Shown: positions 1 to 13,400 of the stretch, piece by piece
Layout: each line of letters begins with the position of its first letter
Numbering within the stretch: position 1 is the first letter of the stretch
DNA from: Seriola aureovittata
Lineage: Eukaryota > Chordata > Actinopteri > Carangiformes > Carangidae
Assembly (NCBI RefSeq): GCF_021018895.1
Contig: NC_079369.1
Location: 4,246,694 to 4,310,693, forward strand
DNA length: 64,000 nucleotides
Reading direction: 5' to 3'
The notes under the pieces: generated by a model
Databases searched by the model: none
What the model saw: only the letters and a program-made list of their open reading frames with translations
What the model was told of the DNA's origin: nothing
Program-made: the position numbers and the translations under genes

Positions 1-1266
1 GGGTGGGAGGGGGTGCTAAAAAGCGAGGAACAGCTCTTTGGTTTTTAGTAAGACCAATGATACATGGCCAATGTAAACCACAGTAAAAGCTTTTCCCTCT
101 CCCTCTAAAACCTCCTGCCATGTAAATAACGTCCACATCAGGGAAAGTATCAACCAGCAAAAACTAAGAAATGGACACAAAGTGACTTGAGAGAGATTAA
201 TCTGTTAGTTTGTGACCTTATGGTGTTACTGTGATAAACATGTTTTTTTTCAAACATCATGATACACTGCTGTTAGTACATTTATTACGAGTTCACTCAC
301 AGGTCTAACAAACAGTCTGAAGTAATTGCTCAAAGTGGAACTAAACTTAAGAAATACAGTGACGCGCCCCTTGCATCACACAGTAATTTTGGAATTCACA
401 TTATTATATTACCATCTTTATATTATGATGCTAAAACAAGAAATAAAATGCGTTTTATTTTGTCAGTCGACATTAGTTTGAGCTTATGTTCAAAAGCTTC
501 AGTCAAAACTAAACATGTCACTGGATTCATTCAGAGCAGAAGCTGAACACTCATCACCTCCTGACTGCATGCGAGCCACATGGAAAAAATATTGATCATT
601 GTAGATAGCTAAGCCTTCGGCAATTCCTTTAAAAATTGCAGCTCTACAGAATTTACAATAAAACAAACCATCTTTAACCAAACATATGAGAATTGTGAGC
701 TTAATTTTAAAACCAAATGTAAAAAAAAAAAAGAGCCCTTTTTGCACGGTCGATATTTCAGTTCCGCCCTAATTTGAATATTCAAAAATAAAGTAAAGCA
801 GGCTTAGTGCTGATAAAACACTTTTCAGGAGGATAAATAATGTAGGCAGTGGTTAATGTTAGCATGTACTTCTTTGCATATTTTAAAAGCAATGAGGACC
901 TCCGATCTACGGCATTAAACTAGAGCGTTCGCTTTCTCTCAGACAGCAATAAAAGGTATTTTGAAGGTTTTACGCATTGAAAAAATGTGACCTTTGAACT
1001 CAACATAATCTTCTGTCATACGCTCACTTGTCAGGCTCCTCTCTCCCTTTGTGCTATGACTAGGTGGCATGGACAGTGGGAAGCAATACCATACCTGCAG
1101 CGCCTGTTCAAAGTTGAAAAGCTCAGTTGAAATTGCTCTTTGATCTGTTTCATCGCCTTTAATGATGAATGATGTGACTGACAGGTTTTCTTTGTGTAGG
1201 ATTTCATTTGAGTCCCTCCACTCGAAGTTCACAAGTTCACAGACTATCTATTAAACTGTAGCTCTA
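1..1266. other. Non-coding stretch, no gene seen
   Basis: All six frames are broken by stops and no translated segment resembles a known family. An A run lies near 721-731. The part from about 1020 to 1235 is more mixed in base composition and has no simple repeats, so it could be unique regulatory or intronic DNA, but nothing specific can be named. The stretch ends at the TA dinucleotide that precedes the Tc1 copy. Confidence 0.5.
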
Positions 1267-2925
1267 CAGTCCAGACTGTAGGTATTTGTACAGTTCCACA
1301 TTTCTTCTTCCTCATACTCTGTGCTTTAACATATTCTATCTCAAATAAAATAATTAATAATGAATACTACCTTAAAGTGATGAGTCTTAACCTAAACTTG
1401 AGAAGGTTTACATCAATATAGACAGAAATATGAGGGAGATACAACCTTTTACCACAGAGTGCCAAAATTGCTATGGTTGAAAAGTAATTGGACGCTCGGC
1501 GACTGGATGTTTCTCGGGCCGCTGTGTGTTGTTTTAGCGTTAGTTTGTGCACAAATGAGCTCACATGTGGCTCATAGAGGACTGAGATTTGGCTTTTTGA
1601 CTGAGTGGGAGCTGTCTGTTAATAAGAGGAGTAACAAAGTGAACATGTAAGGGAAGAAGATAATAATGAGGCACAAAAAAGTCAAAATCTATCCAAGAGA
1701 TATCGAAAGTTGTTGGTTTGTCAAAATCAACAGTTGAGTACTTTCTAAAAAAACGATTTGCATGACCGCACAGCAAGTCAACAATGCTCTCCAGGATGTA
1801 GGTGTACACGTTTCCTATGTCAACAATCAAGACGTCACGATCGAAAACCTCAGAGGTTTCACCACAAGGTGCAAACCACAAAAACGGAAAGGCCTGGTAG
1901 CAGTGCACAAAAACACACAAAAAGAAAGTTCTGGAGTTCTCATGGGCTGATGAAACAAAATGAAGGAGAGAAGAAAGGGTGAAGGAAAAAGGGAACAGCT
2001 CATGATCCAAAGCCACCACCTCATCTGTCAAACATGGTGCTGGTATGGCCTGGGTATGCGAACAGGTGGAATATCTTCGACTTGGTGTAGACAAGACTAA
2101 AGGCAGAGAGACCCCACAGCAAGCAACAGCTGAAGGTGGCTGCAGCTAAGACCTGAGAGAGCATCATTTATTATACTTACAAGTAAAATCATCAAAAACG
2201 TAACAGGAATGGGTGAATATGCGACACCATGATAAGCTCCAGAGGCTTATCAGGGTGCTGAAAAAGGGGCCCAGACACTGCATGTACAAATACATTCAGA
2301 AATGAGGGTCAGTGGGAGCATTTACTTTGCACCATGATTTACCACGTATGACTTTCTTCTGTAAAATCTGTAGTTTCTCAATATGAGTAGGAAAAGCATT
2401 GCACCATATTATATTACAGTAATATGAGACTCAAATAAGGAGTAATATAAGGTTAGAGGTACTTCAACTGGTAGAAACTTAAAAAATAAACCAACATATT
2501 TAGACAAACTTTAAGGATCATATCGATGAGTTAACAAAAAAAAAATTAAGAATTCATCAATTCATCACCAGGGAAGATACAAAGTGCCTGCTGATGTCTC
2601 TTGGTCAAAGACTTCAGGCAGTCATTGACCGCAAAGAAATTTACAAAAAAATATAAAAAAATTATGATTTTATTTCAACTTCATGTGTATCTTACTTTTG
2701 AAAACCTAAACTTCGGACACTATGTGTTAAAATGTAAAATCCTCTCACAGTTCTTTCTGTATTGGTGAAAACCTGCTCAAATTGAAGCCAATACTTGGCA
2801 CTTTAATTTAGGATTTTATTTCAAAATTAATTTGCTGAAGCAAGCTGCTGATACAGAATTATGTGCATTACATTTTGAAAATGAAAAAATTATCCCACTC
2901 TTAATGTTTACAATGAATTCAAAAT
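1267..2925 (+). mobile_element. Degenerate Tc1/mariner-family DNA transposon (with a nested LINE fragment)
   Basis: The left end starts CAGTCC directly after TA (1265-1266), as expected for a Tc1 element inserted at TA. Downstream order follows fish Tc1 elements: a terminal region (1267-1500), a degenerate helix-turn-helix region (about 1690-1760), then transposase text. Readable pieces include GFTTRCKP (about 1852-1877) and FSWADETK (1937-1960), which matches the WSDE motif holding the first catalytic Asp. A segment resembling the Tc1 'HDPKHTTSSVKHG' region lies near 2003-2040. A C-terminal piece, RLQAVIDRK, lies at about 2607-2635. Many frameshifts and stops make it dead. Much of the catalytic core between about 2075 and 2095 is missing. 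The right end near 2900-2925 is eroded and was placed by rough similarity. A LINE fragment interrupts it at about 2166-2562. Family call is firm; exact subfamily and right edge are not. Confidence 0.82.
2166..2562 (-). mobile_element. Non-LTR retrotransposon fragment (CR1/L2/Rex-like RT C-terminus) nested in the Tc1 copy
   Basis: The Tc1 text breaks after 'gagcatcat' (about 2165) and resumes with 'catcaccaggga' at about 2563, so this block was inserted later. On the minus strand, about 2319-2460 reads YYCNIIWCNAF, then EKLQILQKKVIR, then APTDPHF. This is the typical C-terminal tail of reverse transcriptases of the CR1/L2/Rex-type LINEs (pattern YCNIIWGN...LQ.LQK..IR). The fragment is 5'-truncated and lacks the catalytic palm. 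Its 3' end points towards 2166. A catca-like sequence at both junctions may be a target-site duplication, but it is too short to be sure. The clade assignment is from memory of the motif. Confidence 0.68.
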
Positions 2926-3540
2926 GTACTAGATTTCACGCAGTCTGACGCTACTTTCACAACAGAATAAACCATTGTTTATCTTTTAAGTCTCTGAGAA
3001 ACATACTTATAAACATACTCAATTTCCGTGAGAGGAAACAGAAAATGTCATGACACTGAAGCTACTGTGTAGATACTTCAGCTTTTCAAAAGAGGACAAA
3101 GCGTTTCTGAACATGTTTGTGGAAACGGTTTTGAAGCTTCAGGCCTCTGCGTGGACGTTTCTCTCGGCGGCAGCTGACTGACATTTGAGAGCTGGCATTT
3201 CTCTAAGAGACACACTCTTGACTTTCACGGTGCATTTAACTGGAGCATGTCATACTGTATAAACACTGATGCACTATGCCTTTTCTCCTTTCTCAACAAG
3301 CCACGATCTTAAGTTTGTATCTAACCTGCAAAGTAGAAGCTAATGAGGTTGGGTAACTACTTAGTGTAGCATATTTAACTCAGCACAGAGAAAGTGGAAG
3401 CCTGTTATTTAAACTAGCTAGGTTAACATCAAACTTACTGGAGACAGCTTGGTTTTAAGATAGAGGCTAGCTTGAATTTGAAATTGCTTTCAAAGTTTTA
3501 CCTGCACTCAATCGTTAACAGCAGTGAATAATCCTCTGAG
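2926..3540. other. Non-coding stretch, nothing specific seen
   Basis: AT-rich DNA without an open frame of note, a recognisable repeat or a simple-sequence array. Confidence 0.5.
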
Positions 3541-4230
3541 CTCAGCATCCTACATCACATACGACATGATACGACACATAGGAGTGCCTCCTGAAATAGC
3601 ACCCCTGCAGCGGCAGGCGTATCAGACCTCAGTTGTCCTGGTTACAATAATAAACACGCTGACTGTACCGAGAGCGGTGTACCTACCTTTGTCACCATAG
3701 TTACTATAATATCAGTCATGGCTTGGTTAGATTTAGGCACAAAAACTACCAGGTTAGGTTTAGGAAAGAAAAATCGTGATTTGGGCTAAAAAAGTTCCTA
3801 GACATTAGACAATCTTTGTTGTCATGGTTACGATAATAACAACGTGGTTCACTTTGTCGAACAATCATGGATAACAGAAACAACATAAACTGCTACGTTC
3901 ACATGGAGATCGAACACCGCCCTCCGGTGTGATATTTCTGCATTTTGCTGACGCATCCATCCACCACAACCTCCTCCTGACGAGGACTTTTCCCTTTGCT
4001 CCTGTAATAATGACTACGACCACTAGATGTCGCCTCACAACCAAACGTAACTGTGGGTCTTAATAAGCTGCTGCACAAACGACCTGTGGGCTCGTTTTTA
4101 ACAGGAGGACAGTCTTGTTGTCGTAGAGATTGTTGTCGTGTTACAAATTCCGTCATTCGTAATCACAAATTCACGACCCACGGAGAACTAGAAGGTAGGG
4201 GGCGCTATCACTGCAGAAAAAGAAATGAAA
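3541..4230. repeat. Dispersed fish repeat, probably a non-autonomous DNA transposon
   Basis: The block around 3725-3790 contains the phrase 'aggttaggtttaggaaaga', preceded by 'ttaggcacaaaaactacc'. I know this wording as a recurrent one in percomorph genomes. The block is richer in CpG than its flanks, contains two related sub-phrases on 'ggttac-ataataa-cacg' (about 3638-3660 and 3825-3850), and ends near 'gggggcgctatcactgcag' (about 4198-4217). It encodes no protein that I recognise. Terminal repeats were not resolved, so edges are approximate and the class is an inference. Confidence 0.55.
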
Positions 4231-4815
4231 TTTAAATAAATAAAGTCTAAAGAATATAGTATATGCTGATTTTTTTAAATTTCAGTTTGACTTTATACAA
4301 ACCTAATATCACCCATCACAGACACATTCTGTACTTCACATACTGAACGCCTTTGATTATTCCACTTGATCACAGCTTTAAGATGTCAGCTGCGTTTGAG
4401 ATAGGGAGAATTTGTCATTGACTGCTGCCAACTTTCTCTCTGTCATCCAATTTTACTGCTTTGATTTACAGCAGAAGCTGACAATTTGAGTGCGAATGAG
4501 GGCGTTTCGCAGACACATAACTCCATATCTAACACCTTCTCATAAACAATAAACTGCTGAAGTTATTTTGTTCTTGTCTCATCCTCTTCTATTAACAAGC
4601 CTTTGTTAACAAGCACCGCAGGGAACAAATTCAGATCTTTTGGATTATTCACTGTCACAAAGTTCTAAAGGAAGGTCAGATGTTCAAGGTTTAAATATTC
4701 AGACTTGACCATGTAAAGCTTCTGAAGGTAGAGCATTTTCACTCCATTAGAGAAGGGACAAGCATAATTATGAAAATGAGATAAGGGAGAATCAAAATGA
4801 CCTGATTGAAAAAAG
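4231..4815. other. Non-coding stretch, nothing specific seen
   Basis: No coding potential and no repeat recognised. AT-rich unique-looking DNA between the dispersed repeat and a more balanced stretch that follows. Confidence 0.45.
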
Positions 4816-5110
4816 AGAAAAAGTCCTCCAGTGCAGAACTTAGTTTGATTGATTCGGAGCAGATGAGCCCAGGGCTCCACTGTTGGCAGCCCAGGGTTCA
4901 TGCTGTAATGATAGCTTTATAATTAAGATTAAAGACCACGGAGCACAGACAAGACACTCGAGTGGTGTTGGGGGCTTCTCCAATGACACTGGGAATAATT
5001 GGAGAGAAGTATCTACAATCCCTACCTCCCCAAAGAGCAGGAGACTGGGTATCACAATATGCAAACACTGGATGTGACTGACAATGGGAATGTGGTTTAA
5101 ATATCAAGAA
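4816..5110. promoter_or_regulatory. Candidate conserved non-coding element
   Basis: This stretch is unique-looking, free of simple repeats and balanced in composition. It holds an ATTAAG-type motif near 4924 and the segment around 4965-5005 with 'aataattgg'. Several overlapping short open frames run through both strands, which often happens by chance in such DNA. Conservation could not be tested, so this is only a candidate enhancer-type element. Confidence 0.25.
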
Positions 5111-5560
5111 CGCTGACTGCTTTTTAGACTGCGTGATAACTCACAATCTCGGTGTCACTTCAGGATCTAAAAAAGGGAAGAGCTTGATTTATGTATTACT
5201 GTAGTGTATAATTTTTTAAAATTGAAGCAAAAGGCATGTGTTAAAAAGCAGATTATGTGTGATTATGATGATTCACTCCTTACATGGGGCAGATTGGGGA
5301 GCCATCTGGGCAGCAGTTCTGACTGAGACAGACTGACTTCTGTTACTAATGAGTTGGACAGCATGAAAAGAACAACCACATTCTCAACAACCTTCCTCCT
5401 TTATCATATCTGAGGAGACAGTGATACTTTCAAACCTTTTTTTCCGAGGAAATCATCTAGATAAACCTCCCTGCATGGACATCCTTTGTTAAATAACATT
5501 TTCAGTCAGACGCCTGCTTTTCAGTGTTTCTCCGCAGCTTGTCAAGGTTCATGTTCAAAG

Positions 5561-5880
5561 TGGCCGTCATTTCTCACCTTCGCTGACATCCCATATCTGA
5601 TGAGGGTGAAGTCAAGTCGCTTAGATGACTAATAATCATATCAAAGGTGCCATGTCATGCAGCAGATTTAAATAAGAGGGTTTGGGGGAGCATTTGCATG
5701 CATCTATGTGCCTGGGCTAAGAGGCTAATGTCATAAAGTACGGCGCAGACATGATTTAATGTAATCTGTCATGTCATATGCTAATCTTCAGTCCTCTCAG
5801 TAACATACTGCATGTTAGCGCGGGGAGATTTCAAGGAGCAGCACTACAGTAAGCAAGAGCCGCAGCACTGAACAGCCTGG
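5561..5880. promoter_or_regulatory. Candidate conserved non-coding element
   Basis: A unique-looking stretch with 'gcatttgcatgcat' near 5691-5704 (octamer-like, POU-type site), several TCATGTCA/TGTCAT-like words around 5750-5780 and no repeat signature. It would fit a distal enhancer. This is judged by texture only. Confidence 0.28.
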
Positions 5881-8800
5881 AACAACCCCACAGTATGTGT
5901 TTTTGCTGAACTTATCATTGTGTTTATACAGTTAGATACATTAATTTCTATTTATGTATTTAGTTACTGCTATTTTATTACTTTTTATATTATTATTTTT
6001 ATTGCTGCACAGTAAAAGATGGATAGAGATGAGACTGGACTGACTAAATTGAGCACTCCGTACTACTTGAATTTGTAGGGCCTTATTTCAAAGCCAGGAT
6101 TTTCCCTTCCATTACAAGACTTTGGTGCAGTGCACACCGCCTTAGCCAAATGAACGATCAAAAGGGAAGAGAGAAAGGATACCGTTTTGCTCGAATATAA
6201 GACTACACTTCTTCTGGAAATTATATTTGAGGATGAGACAATTACGTGTTCATTATGTCAGATATTCTTTATGAATGGAGAGAGTACAAGCATTATGGGT
6301 TGTCTTTATCCTTAATGTTGCTGGGCTAGCAAGTGTTTTCAAGGCTGGATATAGTCAGTCTTTCAGAGTTAGTCAGCCCTAGAAGTGTGTTGTGAGCCCA
6401 GTTCTAGTTTCATGAAGACTCACGTAATGCGTTTTGTTGCCACAGAGGAAATAAAAATTAATAAGTGAAAACGAGTTTATATAGTGTGACCCAGGGAGAG
6501 AATCTGCCAAAACGGCCAAGAATAACAGCCGTCTCACACTGTGAGCTCAAAAACAACTCAACAACAATGCTAACTGTTTTTATTTTGAGACAAGAATGAG
6601 AGTGAAGTGATGTTGTTAAATTGTCAAACGTCAGTGGGAAGATGAAAAAAAAAAAAAAAAAATCACTATAACCCTTGTTTTACTGGTGTTATTTTGTATG
6701 GTGCTCAGTACGAACACTCACAAAGATTTCAAGGATTACTTCAGGACATAGCGCTCACTTCATCAGTTAGCACGTTTGTTTCACTTTCCCTCTTGCTAAT
6801 GTCTGAGTGTACTGTGGAAAACAACAACCTACAAGTTGTCTTCTTTATGAATACTGTAATGATAATGGACTACAAAAAGATGTGGAAATGCAAAGTTTCT
6901 GGTCAAGTAAAATCAAATTTTCTTGGCAGATGAATCCTGGAGAAGTCGAAACAGGAGAGGATGGATGTTGGAGAAACATCTATCCTGTTGAATGAGGTTT
7001 AGTATAGTCTGGTACAGCGCGCATGTTTATTTTGTGACTGAGTGATTATGATGAAATAGTCTGTTGATGAGTAAGTTAATATCAATTGGTGCAGATGTGT
7101 CATGAACGTGTCAGCCAGGGAGCAAACAGCTTCAAAATATATATATAACACAACAGCTGTTTCAATTGAAAACACGCATTTTGCAGCACTTTCAGCTTGA
7201 TCGTGCATCTAACTACAGGATTAACGGAGGAATCTCTGTCTGTCTGGACTTCCACTTTCTCAACAAACACTCGTCCACTCCAGTGTTTTTTTTTTTGGTT
7301 CTTGAAAAAAAGCTTTCAACATCACTTTTACTAACATAAAGAAAAAGGCGGAACTACTCTGCACGGGAGAGCACACACGCCCGGGTTTAAAGAAATGCAA
7401 GCTTCAATTCTAGCAGCAGTTTCTACGCCACCAGCCAGACACTATCTGAGTGGAGTGGAGCTGCCTACACCGGCAGGAACAAACAAGACTGACTGACCAC
7501 AAACACACTGCCGGGTGTATTTCTCAGGAGTCAAAGAAGAGCAGTGTCGAGTGTGAAGTTGGTTTGGATGATGCTCTCAAGGAAGCTGGAAGGTGGATTA
7601 ACGCAGGCCAAGCAATCAGCCCCTACCGACAGGTACATTTTGAACAGGCACTGCACTCGTTCTAATAAACACAATCAGCAGTGTTTGCTGGTGGGAAGCC
7701 TGCAAACACTCTCCTCGGCTGGTCGGGGTGCCAGAAAAGTGAAGGGTGGAACTGAATGGGGGATGGCATGAGTCTGTCTCGCCCTCCTAGTGGAGCTCCT
7801 GACTGGAAGGTGAAAAGAAGCAGCTAATCATTGCACGGTGCCATTTTCCAATGTACCTACTGTATAGATGTTTACTGTAAGTGAGCAGCTCAGCTAATCT
7901 CAAAACTTACCAGGAAAAGTTTGTTCTGTTATTTTCTTTCAGACCCTGTCACTTTTTCCCCCGTCTCTGTGCAACTTTCATTAATTAGAATTTTAAAAAT
8001 TAGAAAGAGATATGTGCAAACTCTTTTCTGCTTTTACACTCATGTTGCCTTTGTATGCAATCACACAGCAGCAAAAATTTGCTTTGCATTCTGCTACCTT
8101 GCTGTTTAAGTCAAAACCCAACCATGACTTTTAAAAATGCATTACTGAATAATAATTGGGCATTTAACAAAAAAAAAAAAAAAACTACTTGTAATTTGAA
8201 AGACTGGAGGGAATATGCAGGAATGATTTACATGGTTCTTTATCATACCAAAATACAATTACAATTTACTGACAGAGGACCTTGTTTACTGCAAACTCAA
8301 CGGTGTCGTTTTACTTCTGGGTGGGTGGACATAAATAAATCCTGGTGAAAACCTGTTTAAACCAATTCACTACTTAAACATTTCGGGCGTGTTTGGTAAA
8401 AAATGCAGTAAAACCATAAGCAGTTAGCCGCTTACATTAATGTGGGCGATTATATAATTGTGTCATATTTTACCCTATATGATGCAATCGAAGCAAGTAT
8501 CTGCAGTAGTGACTTTTACTGTGAAATGCCACATAGATGTCACTCTTAGTTTTGGTTCATCACATTAAACGGCTTCATGGCAAATTTGATTATGTAGACG
8601 GATCAGTGATATGGCTGTTCTCTCTTATATTCAAGTGTTCAGAGTTCCACGGCAGCCTCTATTCATGGTAAATGTTTTCATATAAACCAATGAATTATGA
8701 ACCCTTACAACACTGGTGCACTTGGCTGTTCATCATTTGCTGGATATGACCTTTTTCCTGATGGGGTTAACATTCATTCTCATACAAAAGTGCAATATTC

Positions 8801-10395
8801 ACACACTTTTATCATTGGCTCGCAGTGCACACGGTGGGAGAAAAGAGCTAAATTTGGTCACAAGTGGCACCACTGCCAAAATACCAAAGAATGAAAAATA
8901 AATTCATTGGAGGAAAATGTCAGGTACGAAGCTGTGAGAGGGACTTTGGAGGTCTGACAAGACACAATTACAGACTGGCCCCCCACTGAGGACTGGGATG
9001 TGGTATTTTCATGTCGGTAGTCTCTCAAGTAAGCCCACAGCAGCACGGCACACCCCTCTTTGATCTGTGTGGAGGGGGTGTCTGATGCATCCCTCTTTCA
9101 CTGCTGATATAGTGTGGGAATGAATGTCAGGACAAAGTCAGCAAAGGGCCACCCCCCCCCCCAAACACATTCCCAATGCACACAAGCATTAAAATGTGTA
9201 AACCTGCGTAACAGCGAGCCTTCTGTCTACTGCTGGTGATCTCTGTAAAGGAGGATAGACCCTGTGAATGACTGTAAAATGGTTGCATCTGACACATTTG
9301 ACTATGAAGTCATTGACTATAATGTGTATTATATGGTTGTAAAAATTCATTTTCTTATGTTCCCCTCAGAATCTCCTCAAAATTTAGAACATATTCTGAC
9401 ATAAAAGCTGTATATCCTGATATATACAGAAAAACTCTCATCTAATAATCTTTCCAATTATTCTTACCCTGAAGACAGCCTGATAAATTGCCTGTGGTAA
9501 TTAAAATGATTAAGTGAGAAGTGCAAAATGGTAATTTATCCTTGCATGACAGAGTTAAGTAAACCTGGGTATAAAACCTGCCTAATTAGCTGTCGTAAGA
9601 TAGAGCAGGATGGTAAACCAGTGAACAGGTAGTTAGAGAATGAAGTCATTTATTTCAGACTTGCCAGATGGCCTCCTTGCTTTTTCTCACCTTCAGTGAC
9701 TAAAGCTGTTTATCTGTTATATTCATTAAATATAAATTTTAACATTGTCACAAAAAAGATAAATACGACCAAGACTATAGAGATAAGGAAGCAAAAAATG
9801 GCCAGAAAAAAATAAATCTTTTAAGCAATCTAATAGCTAATAAAATGTACTAAAATTAATAGAATTCAATAAGTTTAATTAAGATCTAAAGAATTCAAGT
9901 TGTTCATATTAACTTGCTTAAATTAAAACACTAAAAGTCAGAACATGGAATTGACATCTGAATGGGTGGCCTATCCAGTGATGTGCAGTCATATGATCCA
10001 AGCACCTGTAGTGTGTTGCCTGCTTTAACGCAAACTGCTAACATTAGCATGCCTAGCTAATTAGCATTAGATTGCTATCTACAGCAGTCCTCCCAAGATC
10101 AAGGAGCTTATCATCAGCTACCCACGCAATTGACGTTACAAACAGGACTAACATATTAACTGAGTAATATTTCCCCCACTGTGGTCACTGCATGTTGCTG
10201 TATTAAGGCCGAGTCATGCAGACGCTGTGCAGACGTCTGTGCGCAGCCCAGAACCTTTATTCTGGACCAACTGCTCATGCGTAGCCAGACAAGCATCCTT
10301 TGTCCTGTTCTTGTTAAGCACACACTGTTTTGACGTTTTCATGCTGTTTGTGCAAATACAACAAACAGAGGAGCTCTTGCTGCCAAAAGGTCGCC
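5881..10395. other. Long non-coding stretch, no gene seen
   Basis: No credible exon. It contains an AT-rich block (about 5925-6005), A runs at about 6648-6662 and 8169-8183, a T run at about 7285-7297 and a C run at about 9152-9162. The part at 9470-9620 is rich in TAATTA/TTAAT-type homeodomain core words and may be regulatory. Short open frames in this interval have no family resemblance. Confidence 0.45.
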
Positions 10396-10445
10396 ATAAT
10401 GTTTGTGTGGAATGTGTCTGTGTACATATTCCACACAAACATTAT
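10396..10445. repeat. Perfect 18-bp inverted repeat (hairpin-forming)
   Basis: The arm 10396-10413 is exactly the reverse complement of 10428-10445, separated by 14 bases. As RNA, one G-U and three more pairs could extend the stem to about 22 pairs with a 6-base loop. Flanks do not pair. It may be a palindromic transposon scar, a cruciform or a very short hairpin RNA. No known microRNA seed was recognised. Confidence 0.8.
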
Positions 10446-13400
10446 ATCAAAATCAAATCAAACTCAGTCACTTCTCATCCTCACAGCATTTTCTCATGTA
10501 AAAGTGACACGCATCTATCATCTGAAAAAGACCAAACATGGACTCAAAATCTATGCTCTCAATAAGCTCAACTAGCATTTAAAAATTCAAGTCAGTTTAA
10601 AGAATTTGTTTGTGCAGATTAGTTGGTCAATTTCAGTTTTCTTGGGTAAGAAGTTTGGCTCGAGTCGCTAGAATGAAACCCCGAATCTTTACGGCCATTA
10701 TTTGCCTCCTTACATGATGAGTCTTGAACTGCTGATTAGATGATTGTTTAAAACGTGCAGTTATTCATTGTTAATCTAATACAGCAACTGTCATATTTGA
10801 TGTGAGAGAAGAAAAAAAAAATGTAATAAATTCAGCAGTCCATTAATATTTTTCTTTTCATTTGTGTCATTTGATGCATCCTGTCTCAGTTCAGGTTAAG
10901 CTCTCTTGTCCCCGTCCTGTCATTGATATGAAGTTACACAATAACTCCGCCAAAACAACATGTCTCAGCCAATGCACAGCTCACAGAGACATGCACAATA
11001 ACCTTTCCCAACATCGCTTATCTCAGCACGGGTCTGTCACATGCTCAACAGCATTACATGTGACGCTACACTCGGGGGCACATTTCTCCCAAATATGATT
11101 TTAGATGATTGAAAGCTTTTTGATTTAGAAGTGTATTCTCTTAAGCTAAGTGCTCTCAGAGACCATCAAGGAAATTTAATTGCCTCACTTAGAGAAAAAA
11201 GCTGGTTTTCTGACCCAAATGATATCAGATCTTAACATCTCAATAGAAACACATGGAATTGGATGGTCAACTGGGCGCCTAATGTCATTGGGAAATGCAA
11301 TTTTCTGATGGCATTTCCTAAGTCTGTCTCACCGAAAGCACAAGATTGATCAAAATCTTAATGAGCCATTTTCAGAAGTGGACTTTGGCTTTGGCTTTAT
11401 GGTAGATTATGGAGCCAAACAACCATGAATGTTGACCTTATAAAAGGAAAGTTTCTATATTTGAAAAACAGTCGGCCTGACGTGATTACCCAGTCACAGT
11501 GCGCTGGCACAAAGGCAAAGGAATCAAATTCAGATTCAGGAGGAACAGTTGGAATATACTAACTAACGGAAGTCGTCCATTATACAGACACGTACTGTAC
11601 AAACAAAACAGACGAATGCATCGTATGCTAGCACTTCACAATAATATTAGCCGATCTGAGCTGACTGGTCTGATTCATCCATCTGCGTTGGCTCTAACGT
11701 TGTCTTTGATTACACAGATCTAAACAGAAGAGAAGAGCAGAGAAATTTCCCACATGCTACCCAGCATGACGTGAAGTCCAGACGGGCCAGCGGCCTGCTG
11801 CTGGATACAAATATTCACAGGTAATGCCAAGCTGAGCTGGATCGTCCCAAATTCAGCAAACAAGATGGAAATACTGTCAGAGTCCAACACAGCGCGGAAA
11901 AGAATCAAGAACGACCATAAAAGATTTTTGTATATACAAAGAAAAGAAACGTTCAAACACATGAGGAATATTATGCTGATTACGGGTCAAGGACGTGGCC
12001 GTTTCCATCAGGCCTTACATTCAGGTTGTTGATATTCAACTGAAAGGAAAGTATTCATTCCAACAAACCACTCAACACTCAGTGCCATTACACTTCAACT
12101 TTGCTTGGCTCCGGCAAACAGGGAATAACAGCAGCGTGGCAGTGTTAGCTGCTGCTGTCATCAGAGATGTGCTGCAGCCCATTACAACGCCTCTGTCACA
12201 TTTATTTTTGATCACATTCATTTATTATTTCCTGCCTGTCACTTTATCATTTTAACATTAGATGTTGAAAAAGTGAACTGGGCTAATTGTTTGTACTTTT
12301 GTTCCATTGACTTCAATGCATCGTATGAAATTCATTATTATGAATTTATAAAGAGACGCTTAATGTTTAGCTCTTCTCTTTTTATTTAACTTATTTCCTT
12401 TTCTGACAGTGACATACCATACCTGAAAATAAAATAAGGTTAACCCATTGTTTTGTTTTATTGGTACAGTCCTGATGTCATGGAACTAAGGTTAAAAAAT
12501 ATAGGTTTATTCTGCTATTTTGCTCAGTGTAGATTGGACTGAATATAGTCAACAGCTTAACACCTACATGTATAATGTGAATGAATGCCAAAAAACAAAT
12601 ATAACAAATGTGCAAGAAAGAAACATGGCTTTGTTTGGGGCTGGCACAGACATACTAAGTGAGGGGTTGTGATTGCTAATTGTGCAGCCACTAGTAAAGG
12701 TAGGTAGTGAGGTGAGGAAGAACCAGGCTTTTAGATATTATGATAATCTGCAGCAGTGTTTATCCACTCTATCCACTCAGTCCGGCGGCTTTCTATTTAA
12801 TGCCTGGCATTCAGTGAACATTGTTATAAACTAAGAGGACACTGAGCCAATGCAAACTCTCAGATAGGTGATTGTGAGCCTGGCTGATGAGGATCAAAGG
12901 TTGCATGCATCTGTACATACGTCTGGCTTTGGCTCTAAACTCTGTTTGCTGGCACAAACCTTCATGCAGCACCAACTCTGCCACTGCCAACAAAACACAT
13001 TGTCTCACTGTTAACCCAAAATAACAACAGCACTTTAAAATCTCTCTCTCTGAGGGCTCTTTAAACTGTTTCAGAATAGACTATATAAAGCTCCTAACAA
13101 CAAAGCTGTGGTTCATAATATCTGTACTTCAGTAATAAATATACTCAATTTCAGCTTATTTCCTGTACAAGAGAAGACGTCACTATTAACACGGGTGGAA
13201 AACTAGATAAGCAATCATCACTACAGATAATTTCCACGTTTGAATATAATGATGTTCAAAGATTACAAAGCTATCCCCAGTAATGTAGCTATCATCATTA
13301 AACGTGAGCTACAGTAAATTGGTTTGTTTATTTCGTTACAGATGAAGTTTCAAGGTCTTTGAAGTTGTTTGAACGTCAGAGACGCTGTTCTGGTGGATGT

